Under the pieces are notes generated by a model. The model did not search any database. It had not been told where the DNA came from and was given only the letters and a program-made list of their open reading frames with translations. Shown here piece after piece: positions 1-10,942 of a stretch of DNA of 64,000 nt (within the stretch, counting starts at the first letter, position 1; each line of letters opens with the position of its first letter). The position numbers and the translations under genes are program-made. This DNA is from Bidens hawaiensis. Its lineage: Eukaryota > Streptophyta > Magnoliopsida > Asterales > Asteraceae. The stretch is from the NCBI GenBank assembly GCA_021521415.1, contig JAIQDT010003559.1:186001-250000 (forward strand), given 5' to 3'.

Positions 1-129
1 ATGTAGAACCTGAGGAGTAATACAATTAGTTAATTACAATTGGCCATTGTCATTAACTACTTACCTTACGAATCACGTGCTAAATAATTCCTTGAGTGAT
101 GACGTTTGTGTTTTCTCTTTTAGAATACG

Positions 130-1317
130 ATGGCTGGAGCAAGAGAGATTGTTGGCGCTGGAGGTCGCACTGGGCATTGAGGCATGCCTCGTATTGTCCG
201 ACAACCCTCGGTAGAAACAACTTCCAATACCGGAGATGAAGGAAGCGCAGCTGAAGAAAATCCGAGCATCAACGAAGGACATCAACTTGACCCTGCTGTT
301 CAAGCTGCCATTGTTCAAGCTGTAGCAGCTGCCATGAAGAATTGGAATCTTGAGAAGTCTGCTGGAAGTCATGAAAGAACATCTGAGAAATCAGGAGAGA
401 ATGGTAAGAAAGATAATGAGGGTGAGAAGGGTGACTCGAGTGAAGGCCAATCTGTGAAGGTTGACGACAGGAAGAGAGGCCGAGGTGAGTGAAACTACAA
501 GTCCTTCAAAGGATGTGACCCGCCAAAGCTGACTGGTCTAGGTGACGCAATCGCTACTCTCCAATGGATAACCAATATGGACAAGATTATCCGAATTAGC
601 GAATGTCGTCCCGACCAAGCAGTGGGTTATGCCACCCAGTCATTTGGAGATGAGGCCATATACTGGTGGGAAACTGTGGAACAAAGGAAGACTCGAGAAG
701 AGATTAAGGCAATGAGGTGGAATGACCTGAAGAAGTTAGTGATGAAAAGGTTTTGTGCTGATGCCGAGGTTGAGAGGGCCGAGATGAAATTTCTTTATCT
801 GAAAGCAGGCAAGATGACACATCGCGAGTACACCACTGAATTTAACCGCATGTCTAGGTTGGTGCCTGACATGGTGAACACTGAGGCGAAACGGATCAAG
901 TACTACTTCAGGGGGTTTCCCCAGAAGGTCTGCACGTTAGTCAGTGCTAACAAACCTACTACCTTTGAGTCTGCAGTGGAGTTAGCAGAGGTGGTTTATA
1001 ATGATCTGGCGGTGGATGATGCGGAAGTGGAAGATAAGGAAGAAGGGAAAGGAACCAAATGATCTGTAGATGTCGTGGAGTATGCGAGGAAGAAGACACA
1101 GAAGATTGCAGGCAAGGAAACATGCAAGGGGTGCCGGAAAGTGCACTTGGGGGATTGCAAGGCTGGTCCAAACCAGTGCAACCGGTGCGGGAAGGAGGGA
1201 CAAATCTCTCGTGAATGCACCGAGCACCAGAAATGTTACAAGTGTGGTAAGTCAGGTCACATAGCCATAGAATGTGGAGAAGCCGTGGTAGTGGATGGAA
1301 GAAGGGGAGATGCGTAA
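130..1317 (+). pseudogene. Gag polyprotein, array unit 1 (Gypsy-like), broken by three stops
   Basis: The reading frame opens with MAGAREIVGAGGR at 130. It stays in one frame to 1317 but is cut by stops at 178-180, 490-492 and 1060-1062. The middle part (about 577-1060) is a retrotransposon gag (PF03732-like) core, with EAIYWWETVEQRK, RFCADAEVERAEMKFL and EYTTEFNRMSRLVPDM. After the third stop come three zinc-knuckle-like motifs: CKGCRKVHLGDC (short spacing), CNRCGKEGQISREC (Gln where His is usual) and CYKCGKSGHIAIEC (canonical CX2CX4HX4C). The stops at 178 and 490 are point changes relative to the other units. The stop at 1060 is also present in units 2 and 3. The product would assemble particles and bind RNA if intact. 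Confidence 0.85.
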
Positions 1318-1321
1318 AAGG

Positions 1322-1821
1322 ATGGTTTATCGGTCACTAAGAAGATTGCAGAAGAATAAGTGGCTCGCCACAGTTGTTTTATGTTAGTACTGTTAAGTGG
1401 TGTTTTACGTTATAGTTGAACCTATGTTTGTCTAGCAAGCTTGAATGGTTTTCTTTTTATGTTTTATGAACTACTTGTGACTTCTTGTGATTTTGTATGA
1501 ATGGCTTATGAATTATTATGAATGTATGCTGGTTGTGATAAATAATGGTGTGGTGATAAAGCGACGCCTTAGGCGTTAACATTATTATATGAAACAAGGT
1601 CCCTTGGGAAGACGACGAGACTTGAGACATCAAGGGCCTCATGGGCAGGCTACCTCGAATAGCTAAAACCCATGAACGTCAATCGGCGACTGTGAAGTCA
1701 GGAGTAATAGGGATAACCCAGAAGGCAAGGGCGATTCAATAAAATGCGTGAATATAGGAAGTGTTCATTTACAAGGAATAAGCTAGGTTTCGGGGACGAA
1801 ACCTCTTTAAGGGGGGAGACT
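1322..1821 (+). other. 3' untranslated part of internal region 1, with polypurine tract
   Basis: Non-coding sequence between the gag frame and the LTR. It ends with GGTTTCGGGGACGAAACC, an inverted repeat capable of a hairpin, followed closely by the polypurine tract AAGGGGGGAGA at 1809-1819 just before the LTR. The same hairpin and tract recur in the other units and in elements D and E, so they are conserved parts of the family. I see no open reading frame of interest. Confidence 0.75.
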
Positions 1822-4066
1822 TGTAACATCCCAAAATTTCTAAAAGTAATATTAATTATATTATTTATTTATGGGAAAGTTTACTCGGGTTAGTGGGAAA
1901 ATAAAGTAGAGTAGGAGTTATTATGAGTCGTACTTGTGTTGGGTTAAGTAATATGGGTAATGGACTTGGAATAGAAAGGAAGGAAGATGGACCATGGGCT
2001 TAAGCCCATGACCCATAATATATAAACCATAATCCACCCATTAATCCTTTAATTTACACATATAACATACACCACCCAAAACACACACTTAAGCGCTCTC
2101 TCTCTCTAGCCGAAACGAAAAAAGAACCGATCCCGATCGAAGGTAATGATAGTATGATGTTGTATGAACTCTAACCCGTTAGATTTAGTCACGAATCGAC
2201 GGGCCGACACCTTTACACCTTTAAAGTCTTGAGATCCGGGTGGAATCGGGTATAAAATGAACCAAGGATGTGCTTAGGGGTTACCCTAGCTCAGATCTGG
2301 ATCGAACGGGATGAAAAACAGTGACAAACGGTGGAAAACGAGTGAGATCTCTTTTTTCCAGCGAAGTCGCGGTTTTCCGGCGATGACGACGTCGTAAAGG
2401 CGGCGCCGGAAAATGGCGTACGAGGTTAGCGAAATGTCAGAGAATGTTTCTGACATTCTCTGACCTAACCCTAATTTGTTAACGGAGAGTTAACGAACTA
2501 GAGGTGATTCGTCAAGTGGTTCATTAACAAAAGCATAACGAACTAGCCTTAGTTCGTGTCCAAGTTCGTTAAGGAAGAGATAACGAATTAACTCCAATTC
2601 TTTATAGTCATTTGTTAAGAGGATATACGAATTAGAAGGTTCAATTCGTTACAGAAGGGTCATTCGTCGAAGGACCAGTTCGTTATAAGGACCATTCCGT
2701 TATAAGGTCCAGTTCGTTACAAGACCAATTCGTTATAATGGTCAATTCGTATGAACTAACGAATGGGTCGTTCGTTATGAACCCAATTCGTTAAGAACCA
2801 AGTAACGAACTAGAATTTTGATAAATGACAGAATAGTCCGTGGACTTAGAGAAGAAGGATATAATTACATAATTGCCCTTGGACTTTGATAATTTGTGAA
2901 AGATAACTTTAAATGTTAACGTGTAACGATTAACTAACCGGTAAAGATTCAATGAAGTAAAATCGGGTTTGACACTTAAGAACAATTAAGTAAACTATGA
3001 GAGTGGCCAGAGTAGTATTTAATATTGCGTTTATTAAACAGTTAGTCGCACACAGCTGAAGAAAAGAATAACCATTGACGGTGAACGTAATCGCGTTCAG
3101 GTGAGTTTCTAGCCCCACTTCCTTGTTATGTTTTTGGGGTTGTGTGCATACTCGATGTGAAGTGTGAATACACTTACCTTAAGTGGTAAGTTTATGATAT
3201 AATTTTTGGTATGATACATATATTTATGGTCGATTGAATGGATGTATGTCGATGCGTGAACGATCTTCGGATATTGCACGTGTAGACACGGAAGGTAACG
3301 TTAGTCGGTGCGCGAAAGATCTTCGGATATTACGCGTACCGCCAATGGGAATGATCTCCAAGTGGTTATTAGTGTGTGTAAATGTTATGATGCGACTTGG
3401 TTATTATGTAAATGATGTAATAATAGGAAGTGTGTTGTAGACAAGTAGAGGTAGAGTGTGTAGAAGTGGAAAGGGTCTAGTAAGGGTGTTAGTGGCATGA
3501 CGATAGTACGTGGTATGGTAAGCCTATACGTGCCTTCGTTAGTAAAGTGGCATATCGTGAGTGCGTGGTAGGGTAAGCCTATGCGTGCCTTCGTTATTAA
3601 GTGGCATAACGCGAGTGCGTGGGAGGGTAAGCCTCTATATGCTTCCGTAAACAAGTGGCTAAGACGTAAGGGGAAATTAAGTGGTTAAGCGATAAGGTGA
3701 ACAGGTTAGACAGTGGACTACGTGTCTTCGGATACGTATATAATGCATGTAGTGGTTGTATGGTAAGTTGCTTGATTAACTAGAACTTACTCATCGTAGC
3801 TGACTTTTAGTATGCACGCAGGTGAGCAGATTAAAGAGCTAGGAGGAGGATGACACATGGCATGGATGGCTGGCTTCTGAAGATGAATGAAATGATGTTT
3901 TAAATAAGTTGTTTAATGTTATGGTTTTAAATAAAGGATTATATGTTTTGTAACGAATGATTGAAGTTAACGTTTCCGCGAAAGTTTTAATGAACTCTGT
4001 TGTGTAGAACTGTGTTTATGAGTAAATCTGACGTTAAAGTAGGGCTACCGGGTTCGGGGCCTTACA
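1822..4066 (+). repeat. LTR A of the gag-only array
   Basis: It starts TGTAACATCCCAAAATTTC after a polypurine tract and ends GGGGCCTTACA before a primer site, 2245 bp long. A TATA-like AATATATAAA lies at 2017-2026, preceded by the perfect palindrome CATGGGCTTAAGCCCATG (1993-2010), which contains TGGGCT site-II-like motifs. A CT-rich leader follows near 2095. About 2485-2815 is packed with AACGAAT/ATTCGTT motifs in both orientations. The right third has three GTGGCATAACG/GTAAGCCTATGCGTGC-type subrepeats (about 3490-3660). No GC-rich island is present, unlike the LTRs of element D. Confidence 0.9.
2017..2026 (+). promoter_or_regulatory. Probable LTR TATA box with upstream site-II palindrome
   Basis: AATATATAAA lies 7 bases after an 18-base palindrome carrying TGGGCT in both orientations (1993-2010). 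The arrangement recurs in LTR B with one mismatch and is more decayed in LTR C. TGGGCY motifs are known TCP-type promoter elements of plant genes active in dividing cells. Their use here is inferred from position only. Confidence 0.5.
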
Positions 4067-4069
4067 AGT

Positions 4070-4081
4070 TGGTATCAGAGC
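4070..4081 (+). other. Primer binding site, initiator tRNA-Met (unit 2)
   Basis: TGGTATCAGAGC lies 3 bases after the LTR end. This is the usual initiator tRNA-Met complementary site of plant LTR retrotransposons. Confidence 0.9.
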
Positions 4082-4204
4082 AAAGTTCGAGAGATTTAAG
4101 CATCCTACATGCTTAGACTCGAACAGAGATATGGATTTAAGTAAGAAAAGAAAGAAGATGCCAATTCAATATTGCCATGTGTCACTCAAGCAAGCTCAGT
4201 AACT

Positions 4205-4477
4205 GTAAAGTGTATGGTTAAATAATGAATGTTAATGTTAGCTTAATTTATAAAGTAAGGATATGTGAAAGTTAGGGATAGGATTAATTGATTTTTTTGA
4301 TCGATTAGCTGTTTAAAAGTAGAAACTAGCACAAGTGAAATCATAAAGGGAAGTATGTAGAACCAGAGGTGTAATGAAATTAGTTAATTACACTTGGCCA
4401 CTGTCATTAACTACTTACCTTACGAATCACGTGCTAAATAATTCATTGAGTGATGACGTTTGTGTTTTCCCTTTTAG
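4205..4477 (+). other. Predicted intron in the leader of array unit 2
   Basis: A GTAAAGT donor-like site at 4205 pairs with a pyrimidine tract plus AG (TTTTCCCTTTTAG) ending at 4477, 6 bases before the gag ATG at 4484. The 273-base interval contains several upstream ATGs that splicing would remove. The same donor, acceptor and near-identical spacing appear in unit 3 and in elements D and E. Prediction from sequence pattern; no transcript evidence. Confidence 0.55.
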
Positions 4478-4483
4478 AATACG

Positions 4484-5654
4484 ATGGCTGGAGCAAGAGA
4501 GATTGTTGGCGCTGGAGGTCGCACTGGGCGTCGAGGCAGGCATCGTATTGTCCGACAACCCTCGGTAGATACAGCTTCCAACACCGGAGACGAAGGAAGC
4601 GCAGCTGGAGGAAATCCTAGCAACAACGAAGGACATCAACTTGACCCTACTGTTCAAGCTGTAGCAGCGGCCATGAAGAATTGGAATCCTGAGAAGTCTG
4701 CTGGAAGTCATGAAAGAACCGCTGAGAAATCAGGAGAGAATGGTAAGAAAGATGATGAGGGTGAGAAGGGTGACTCGAGCGACGGCCAATCTGTGAAGAT
4801 TGATGACAGGAAGAGAGGCCGAGGTGGGTGTAACTACAAGTCCTTCAAAGGATGTGACCCACCAAAGCTGACTGTTCTAGGTGATGCAATTGCTACACTC
4901 TATGGGATAACCACTATGGTCATGATTATCCGAATTAGCGAGTGTCGTCCCGAACAAAAAATGGGTTATGCCACTCAGTCAGTTGGAGATGAGGCCATGC
5001 TCTGGTGGAAACTGTGGAACAAAGGAAGACCTGAGATGAGATTAAGGCAGTGAGGTGGAATGACCTGAGAAGTTAGTGATGAAAAGGTTTTGTGCTGATG
5101 CCGAGGTTGAGAGGGTCGAGATGAAGTTTCTGAATCTGAAAGCAGGAAAGATGACACATCGCGAGTACACCGTTGAATTTAACCGCATGTCTAGGTTGGC
5201 GCCTGACATGGGGAACACTAAGGCGAAACGGATCAAGTGCTACTTCAGGGGGCTTCCCCAGAAGGTCCGCACGTTAGTCAGTGCTAACAAACCTACTACC
5301 TTTGAGTCCGCAGTGAAGTTAGCAGAGGTGGTTTATGATGATCTGGCGGCGGATGATGCGGAAGTGGAAGATAAGGAAGAAGGGAAAGGAACCAAATGAT
5401 CTATAGATGTCGTGGAGTATGCGAGGAAGAAGACACAGAAGATTGAAGGCAAGGAAACATGAAAGGTGTGCGGGAAAATGCACTTGGGGGAATGCAAGGC
5501 TGGTCCAAACCAGTGCTACCGGTGCGGGAAGAAGGGACAAATCTCTCGTGAATGCACCGAGGACCAGAAATGTTACAAGTGTGGTAAGTCAGGTCACATA
5601 GCCATAGAATGTGGAGAAGCCGTGGCAGTGGACGGAAGAAGGGGAGACGCGTAA
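4484..5654 (+). pseudogene. Gag polyprotein, array unit 2, frameshifted
   Basis: It begins MAGAREIVGAGGRTGRRGR. The N-terminal region is basic and low in complexity, with a KKDDEGEKGDSSDGQS linker. The gag core is entered at about 4850. A missing base in the TGGTGGAAACTGTGG stretch near 5006 shifts the frame (WWKLWNKG instead of WWETVEQ). The correct frame resumes at 5076 and stops at 5397-5399. A zinc-knuckle segment follows to 5654. There the first cysteine codon has become TGA (ACATGAAAGG), leaving the frame from 5466 with CYRCGKKGQISREC and CYKCGKSGHIAIEC. Unit 3 has the same one-base deletion, so the two share a recent ancestor that was already broken. Confidence 0.85.
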
Positions 5655-5885
5655 AAGTATGGTTTATCGGTCACTAAGAAGATTGCAGAAGAATAAGTGG
5701 CTCGCCACAGTTGTTTTATGTCAGTACTGTTAAGTGGTGTTTTACGTTACAGTTGAACTTATGTTTGTCTAACAAGCTTGAATGATTTTCTTTTTATGTT
5801 TTATGAACTACTTGTGACTTCTTGTGATTTTGTATGAATGGCTTATGAATTATCTTGAATGTATGCTGGTTATGATAAATAATGG

Positions 5886-6317
5886 TAAGGGTGAGCAATA
5901 ACCGAATCGGTAACCGAAACCGAACCTAAAACCGACGAAACCGAACCGATATAACCGAAAACGAATTAACCGAAATTAACCGAACCGAACCGAACTCTTC
6001 ATTTTTTAATATTTTCAAGCATTTTTTCCTCTATTTCATGTATTATATACATTAATAGTTTAACACTATCATTTTCATGTATTTATATCTCCATTTCATG
6101 TTCTAACATCTCAATTTTATATATTTATACCTTCATTTCATGTAGTTATGCATTCATTTCATGTATTTAAACATTCATTTCATGTAGTTTTAAGCAAAAT
6201 TTTAGCCCAAATTTGATACCGGTTATTAACCGAAATTAACCGAACCGAACCGAAAACCGATCGGTTAGGTTGGGTTAATGCTAATAACCGAACCGAACCG
6301 AACCGTGCACACACCTA
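5886..6317 (+). mobile_element. hAT-like MITE of 432 bp with 8-bp target duplication
   Basis: The insert starts TAAGGGTGAGCA and ends TGCACACACCTA, an imperfect inverted terminal pair (9 of 12 positions). It is flanked by AATAATGG at 5878-5885 and 6318-6325. The empty site is visible in unit 1 (around 1540), where the sequence runs through without the insert. Subterminal CCGAACCGAAAACCG-type repeats in both orientations are typical of non-autonomous plant hAT elements. No coding capacity. Strand is arbitrary. Confidence 0.85.
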
Positions 6318-6600
6318 AATAATGGTGTGGTGATAGAGCGACGCCTTAGGCGTTAGCGTTATTATATGAAACAAGGTCCCTTGGGAAGACGAGACGAGAC
6401 TTGAGACATCGTGGGCCTCATGGACAAGCTACCTTGAATAGCTAAAACCCATGAACGTCACTCGGCATCTGTGAAGTCAGTAGTAATAAGGATAACCCAG
6501 AAGGCAAGGGCAATTCAATAAAATGCGTGAATATATGAAGTGTTCCTTTACAAGGAATAAGCTAGGTTTCGGGGACGAAACCTCTTTAAGAGGGAAGACT

Positions 6601-8850
6601 TGTAACATCCCAAAATTTCTAAAAGTAATATTAATTATGTTATTTATTTTTGGGAAAGTTTACTCGGGTTAGTGGGAAAATAAAGTAGAGTAGGAGTTAT
6701 TATGAGTCGTGCTTGTGTTGGGTTAAGTAATATGGGTAATGGACTTGGATTAGAAAGGAAGGAAGATGGACCATGGGCTCAAGCCCATGACCAATAATAT
6801 ATAAACAATAATCCACCCATTAATCCTTTAATTTACACATATAACATACACCACCCAAAACACACACTTAAGCTCTCTCTCATAATTCTCTCTCTCTCTA
6901 GCCGAACGAAGAAAAAGAACTGATCCCGATCCAAGGTAATGATAGTATGATGTTGTATGAACTATAACCCGTTAGATTTAGTCACGAAACGACAAGCCGG
7001 CACCTTTACACTGTTAAAGTCTTGAGATCCGGATGGAATCGGGTATAAACCAAACAAAGGATGAGCTTAGGGGTTACCCTAGCTGAGATCTGGAACGAAC
7101 GAGACGAAAAACAGTGGAAAACGAGTGAGATCTCGTTATTCCTGCGAAGTCGCAGTTTTCCGGTGATGACGGCGTCGTAAAGGCGGCGCCGGAAAACGGC
7201 GTACGAGGTTAGCGAAATGTCAGAGAATGTTTCTGACATTCTCTGACCTAACCCTAATTTGTTAACGGAGAGTTAACGAACTAGAGGTGATTCGTCAAGT
7301 GGTTCATTAACGAAAGCATAACGAACTAGCCTTTGTTCGTGTCCAAGTTCGTTAAGGAAGAGATAACGAATTAACTCCAATTCTCCATAGTCATTTGTTA
7401 AGAGGATATAACGAATTAGAAGGTTCAATTCGTTACAGAAGGGTCATTCGTCGAAGGACCAGTTCGTTATAAGGACCAGTCCGTTATAAGGTCCAGTTCG
7501 TTACATGACCAATTCGTTTCAATGGTCAATTCGTAAGAAGTAACGAATGGGTCATTCGTTTTGAACCCAATTCAATAAGAACCAAGTAACGAACTAGAAT
7601 TTCGATAAATGACAAAATAGTCCGTGGACTTAAAGAAGAAGGATATAATTACATAATAGCCCTTGGACTTTGATAATTTGTGGTGATATCTTTAAAGGTT
7701 AACGTGTAACGATTAACTAACCGGTAAAGAATCAATGAAGTAAAACCTGGTTCGAAACTTAAGAACAATTAAGTAAACTATGAGAGTGGCCAGAGTAGTA
7801 TTTAATATTGCGTTTATTAAACAGTTAGTCGCACACAGCTGAAGAAAAGAATAACCATTGACGGTGAACGTAATTGCGTTTAGGTGAGTTTCTAGCCCCA
7901 CTTCCTTGTTATGTTTTTGGGGTTGTGTGCATACTCGATGTGAAGTGTGAATACACTTACTTTAAGTGGTAAGTGTATGCTATAATGTTTGGTATGATAC
8001 ATATATTTATGGTCGATTGAATGGATGTCTGTCGATGCGTGAACGATCTTCGGATATTGCACGTGTAGACATGGAAGGTAACGTTAGTCGGTGCGCGAAA
8101 GATCTTCGGATATTGCGCGTACCGCCAATGGGAATGATCTCCAAGTGGTTATTAGTGTGTGTAAATGTTATGATGGGACTTGGTTATTATGTAAATGATG
8201 TAATGATAGGAAGTGTGTTGTAGACAAGTAGAGGTAGAGTGTGATAGAAGTGGCAAGGGTCTAGTAAGGGTGTTAGTGGCATGACGATAGTACGTGGTAT
8301 GGTAAGCCTATACGTGCCTTAGTTATAAAAGTGGCATAACGTGAGTTCGTGGTATGGTAAGCCTATGCGTGCATTCGTTATTAAGTGGCATAATGCGAGT
8401 GCGTGGGAGGGTAAGCCTCTATGTGCTTCCGTAAACAAGTGGCTAAGACGTAAGGGGAAATTAAGTGGTTAAGCGGTTAGGTGAACAGGTTAGACAGTGG
8501 ACTATGTGTCTTCGGATACGTATATAATGCATGTAGTGGTTGTATGGTAAGTTGCTTGATTAACTAGAACTCACTCAGCGTAGCTGACTTTTAGTATGCA
8601 CGCAGGTGAGCAGATTAAAGGGCTAGGAGGAGGATGACACATGGCATGGATGGCTGGCTTCTGAAGATGGATGAAATGATGTTTTAGATAAGTTGTTTTA
8701 TGTTATAGTTTTAAATAAAGGATTATATGTTTTGTAATGAATGATTGAAGTTAACGTTTCCGTGAAAGTTTTAATGAACTCTGATGTGTAGAACTGTGTT
8801 TATGAGTCAATCCGACGTTAAAGTAGGGCTACCGGGTTTGGGGCCTTACA
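6601..8850 (+). repeat. LTR B of the gag-only array
   Basis: It is 2250 bp, starts TGTAACATCCCAAAATTTC and ends TTGGGGCCTTACA, closely similar to LTR A throughout. It keeps the TATA-like ATATATAAAC (about 6800), the CT-rich leader with an extra TCATAATTCTCTC stretch, the AACGAAT-motif field (about 7260-7605) and the GTAAGCCTATGCGTGC subrepeats. It serves as both the right LTR of unit 2 and the left LTR of unit 3. Confidence 0.9.
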
Positions 8851-8853
8851 AGT

Positions 8854-8865
8854 TGGTATCAGAGC
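8854..8865 (+). other. Primer binding site, initiator tRNA-Met (unit 3)
   Basis: TGGTATCAGAGC, 3 bases after the end of LTR B, as in the other units. Confidence 0.9.
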
Positions 8866-8988
8866 AAAGTTCGAGAGATTTAAGCATCCTACATGCTTAG
8901 ACTCGCACAGAGATTGGGATTTAAGTAAGAAAAGAAAGAAGATGCCAGTTCAAGATAGCCATGTGTCACTCAAGCAAGCTCAGTAACT

Positions 8989-9261
8989 GTAAAGTGTATG
9001 GTTAAATAATGAATGTTAATGTTAGCTTAATTTCTAAAGTAAGGATATGTGAAAGTTAGGGATAGGATTAATTGATTGTTTTTATCGATTAACCGTTTAA
9101 AAGTAGAAACTAGCATAAGTGAAATCATAAAGGGAAGTATGTAGAACCTGAGGAGTAATGCAATTAGTTTATTACACTTGGCCACTGTCATTAACTACAT
9201 ACCATACGAATCACGTGCTAAATAATTCATTGATTGATGACGTTTGTGTTTTCCCTTTTAG
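8989..9261 (+). other. Predicted intron in the leader of array unit 3
   Basis: GTAAAGT donor at 8989 and TTTTCCCTTTTAG acceptor at 9261, 273 bases, ending 6 bases before the gag ATG at 9268. Same layout and length as unit 2. Confidence 0.55.
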
Positions 9262-9267
9262 AATACG

Positions 9268-10438
9268 ATGGCTGGAGCAAGAGAGATTGTTGGCGCTGGA
9301 GGTCGCACTGGGCGTCGAGGCAGGCATCGTATTGTCCGACAACCCTCGGTAGATACAGCTTCCAACACCGGAGACGAAGGAAGCGCAGCTGGAGGAAATC
9401 CTAGCAACAACGAAGGACATCAACTTGACCCTACTGTTCAAGCTGTAGCAGCGGCCATGAAGAATTGGAATCCTGAGAAGTCTACTGGAAGTCATGAAAG
9501 AACCGCTGAGAAATCAGGAGAGAATGGTAAGAAAGAAGATGAGGGTGAGAAGGGTGACTCGAGCGACGGCCAATCTGTGAAGATTGATGACAGGAAGAGA
9601 GGCCGAGGTGGGTGTAACTACAAGTCCTTCAAAGGATGTGACCCACCAAAGCTGACTGTTCTAGGTGATGTAATTGCTACACTCTATGGGATAACCACTA
9701 TGGTCAAGATTATCCGAATTAGCGAGTGTCGTCCCGACCAAGCAATGGGTTATGCCACTCAGTCATTTGGAGATGAGGCCATGCACTGGTGGAAACTGTG
9801 GAACAAAGGAAGACCCGAGAAGAGATTAAGGCAGTGAGGTGGAATGACCTGAAGAAGTTAGCGATGAAAAGGTTTTGTTCTGATGCCGAGGTTGAGAGGG
9901 TCGAGATGAAGTTTCTGAAACTGAAAGCAGGAAAGATGACACATCGCGAGTACACCACTGAATTTAACCGCATGTCTAGGTTTGTGCCTGACATGGGGAA
10001 CACTAAGGCGAAACGGATCAAGTGCTACGTCAGGGGCTTCCCCAGAAGGCCCGCACGTTAGTCAGTGCTAACAAACCTACTACCTTTGAGTCTGCAGTGG
10101 AGTTAGCAGAGGTGGTTTATAATGATTTGGCGGCGGATGATGCGGAAGTGGAAGATAAGGAAGAAGGGAAAGGAACCAAATGATCTGTATATGTCGTGGA
10201 GTATGAGAGGAAGAAGACACAGAAGATTGCAGGCAAGGAAACATGCAAGGTGTGCGGGAAAACGCACTTGGGGGAATGCAAGGCTGGTCCAAACCAGTGC
10301 TACCGGTGCGGGAAGGAGGGACAAATCTCTCGTGAATGCACCGAGGACCAGAAATGTTACAAGTGTGGTAAGTCAGGTCACATAGCCATAGAATGTGGAG
10401 AAGCCGTGGCAGTGGATGGAAGAAGGGGAGACGCGTAA
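9268..10438 (+). pseudogene. Gag polyprotein, array unit 3, frameshifted
   Basis: Nearly the same protein as unit 2. It starts MAGAREIVGAGGRTGRRGR, runs to 9837 and ends in LWNKGRPEKRLRQ because of the same one-base loss in the WWETVEQ region. The correct frame reopens at 9789 with ETVEQRKTREEIKAVRW and runs to 10061, where another shift gives a premature end (GFPRRPAR). The zinc-knuckle part (10196-10438) is the best preserved of the three units: CKVCGKTHLGEC, CYRCGKEGQISREC (Gln in place of His) and CYKCGKSGHIAIEC. A TGA again separates capsid-like and zinc-knuckle parts, at about 10180. Not functional as it stands. Confidence 0.85.
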
Positions 10439-10942
10439 AAGGATGGTTTATTGGTCACTAAGAAGATTGAAGAAGAATAAGTGGCTCGCCACAGTTGTTT
10501 TATGTTAGTACTGTTAAGTGGTGTTTTATGTTACAGTTGAACCTATGTTTGTCTAGCAAGCTTGAATGATTTTCTTTTTGTGTTTTATGAACTACTTGTG
10601 ACTTCTTGTGATTTTGTATGAATGGCTTATGAATTATCTTGAATGTATGCTGGTTATGATAAATTATGGTGTGGTGATAAAGCGACGCCTTAGGCGTTAA
10701 CATTATTATATGAAACAAGGTCCCTTGGGAAGACGACGAGACTTGAGACATCAAGGGCCTCATGGGCATGCTACCTCGAATAGCTAAAACCCATGAACGT
10801 CAATCGGCGACTGTGAAGTCAGGAGTAATAGGGATAACCCAGAAGGCAAGGGCGATTCAATAAAATGCGTGAATATAGAAAGTGTTCCTTTACAAGGAAT
10901 AAGCTAGGTTTCGGGGACGAAACCTCTTTAAGGGGGGAGACT

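Noticed and set aside
959..1227. Minus-strand frames opposite the gag genes (also at 5319, 10080 and 31205)
   Set aside because: Antisense shadows of the gag reading frame; they recur only because the gag repeats.
1819..4070. LTR boundaries extended to ACTTGTAA...TTACAAGT (longer inverted ends)
   Set aside because: The outer bases look like an inverted pair in the array, but solo LTRs with perfect 5-bp duplications (TCTTG, CATAA) show that the LTR begins at TGTAA and ends at TTACA; the outer bases are internal sequence.
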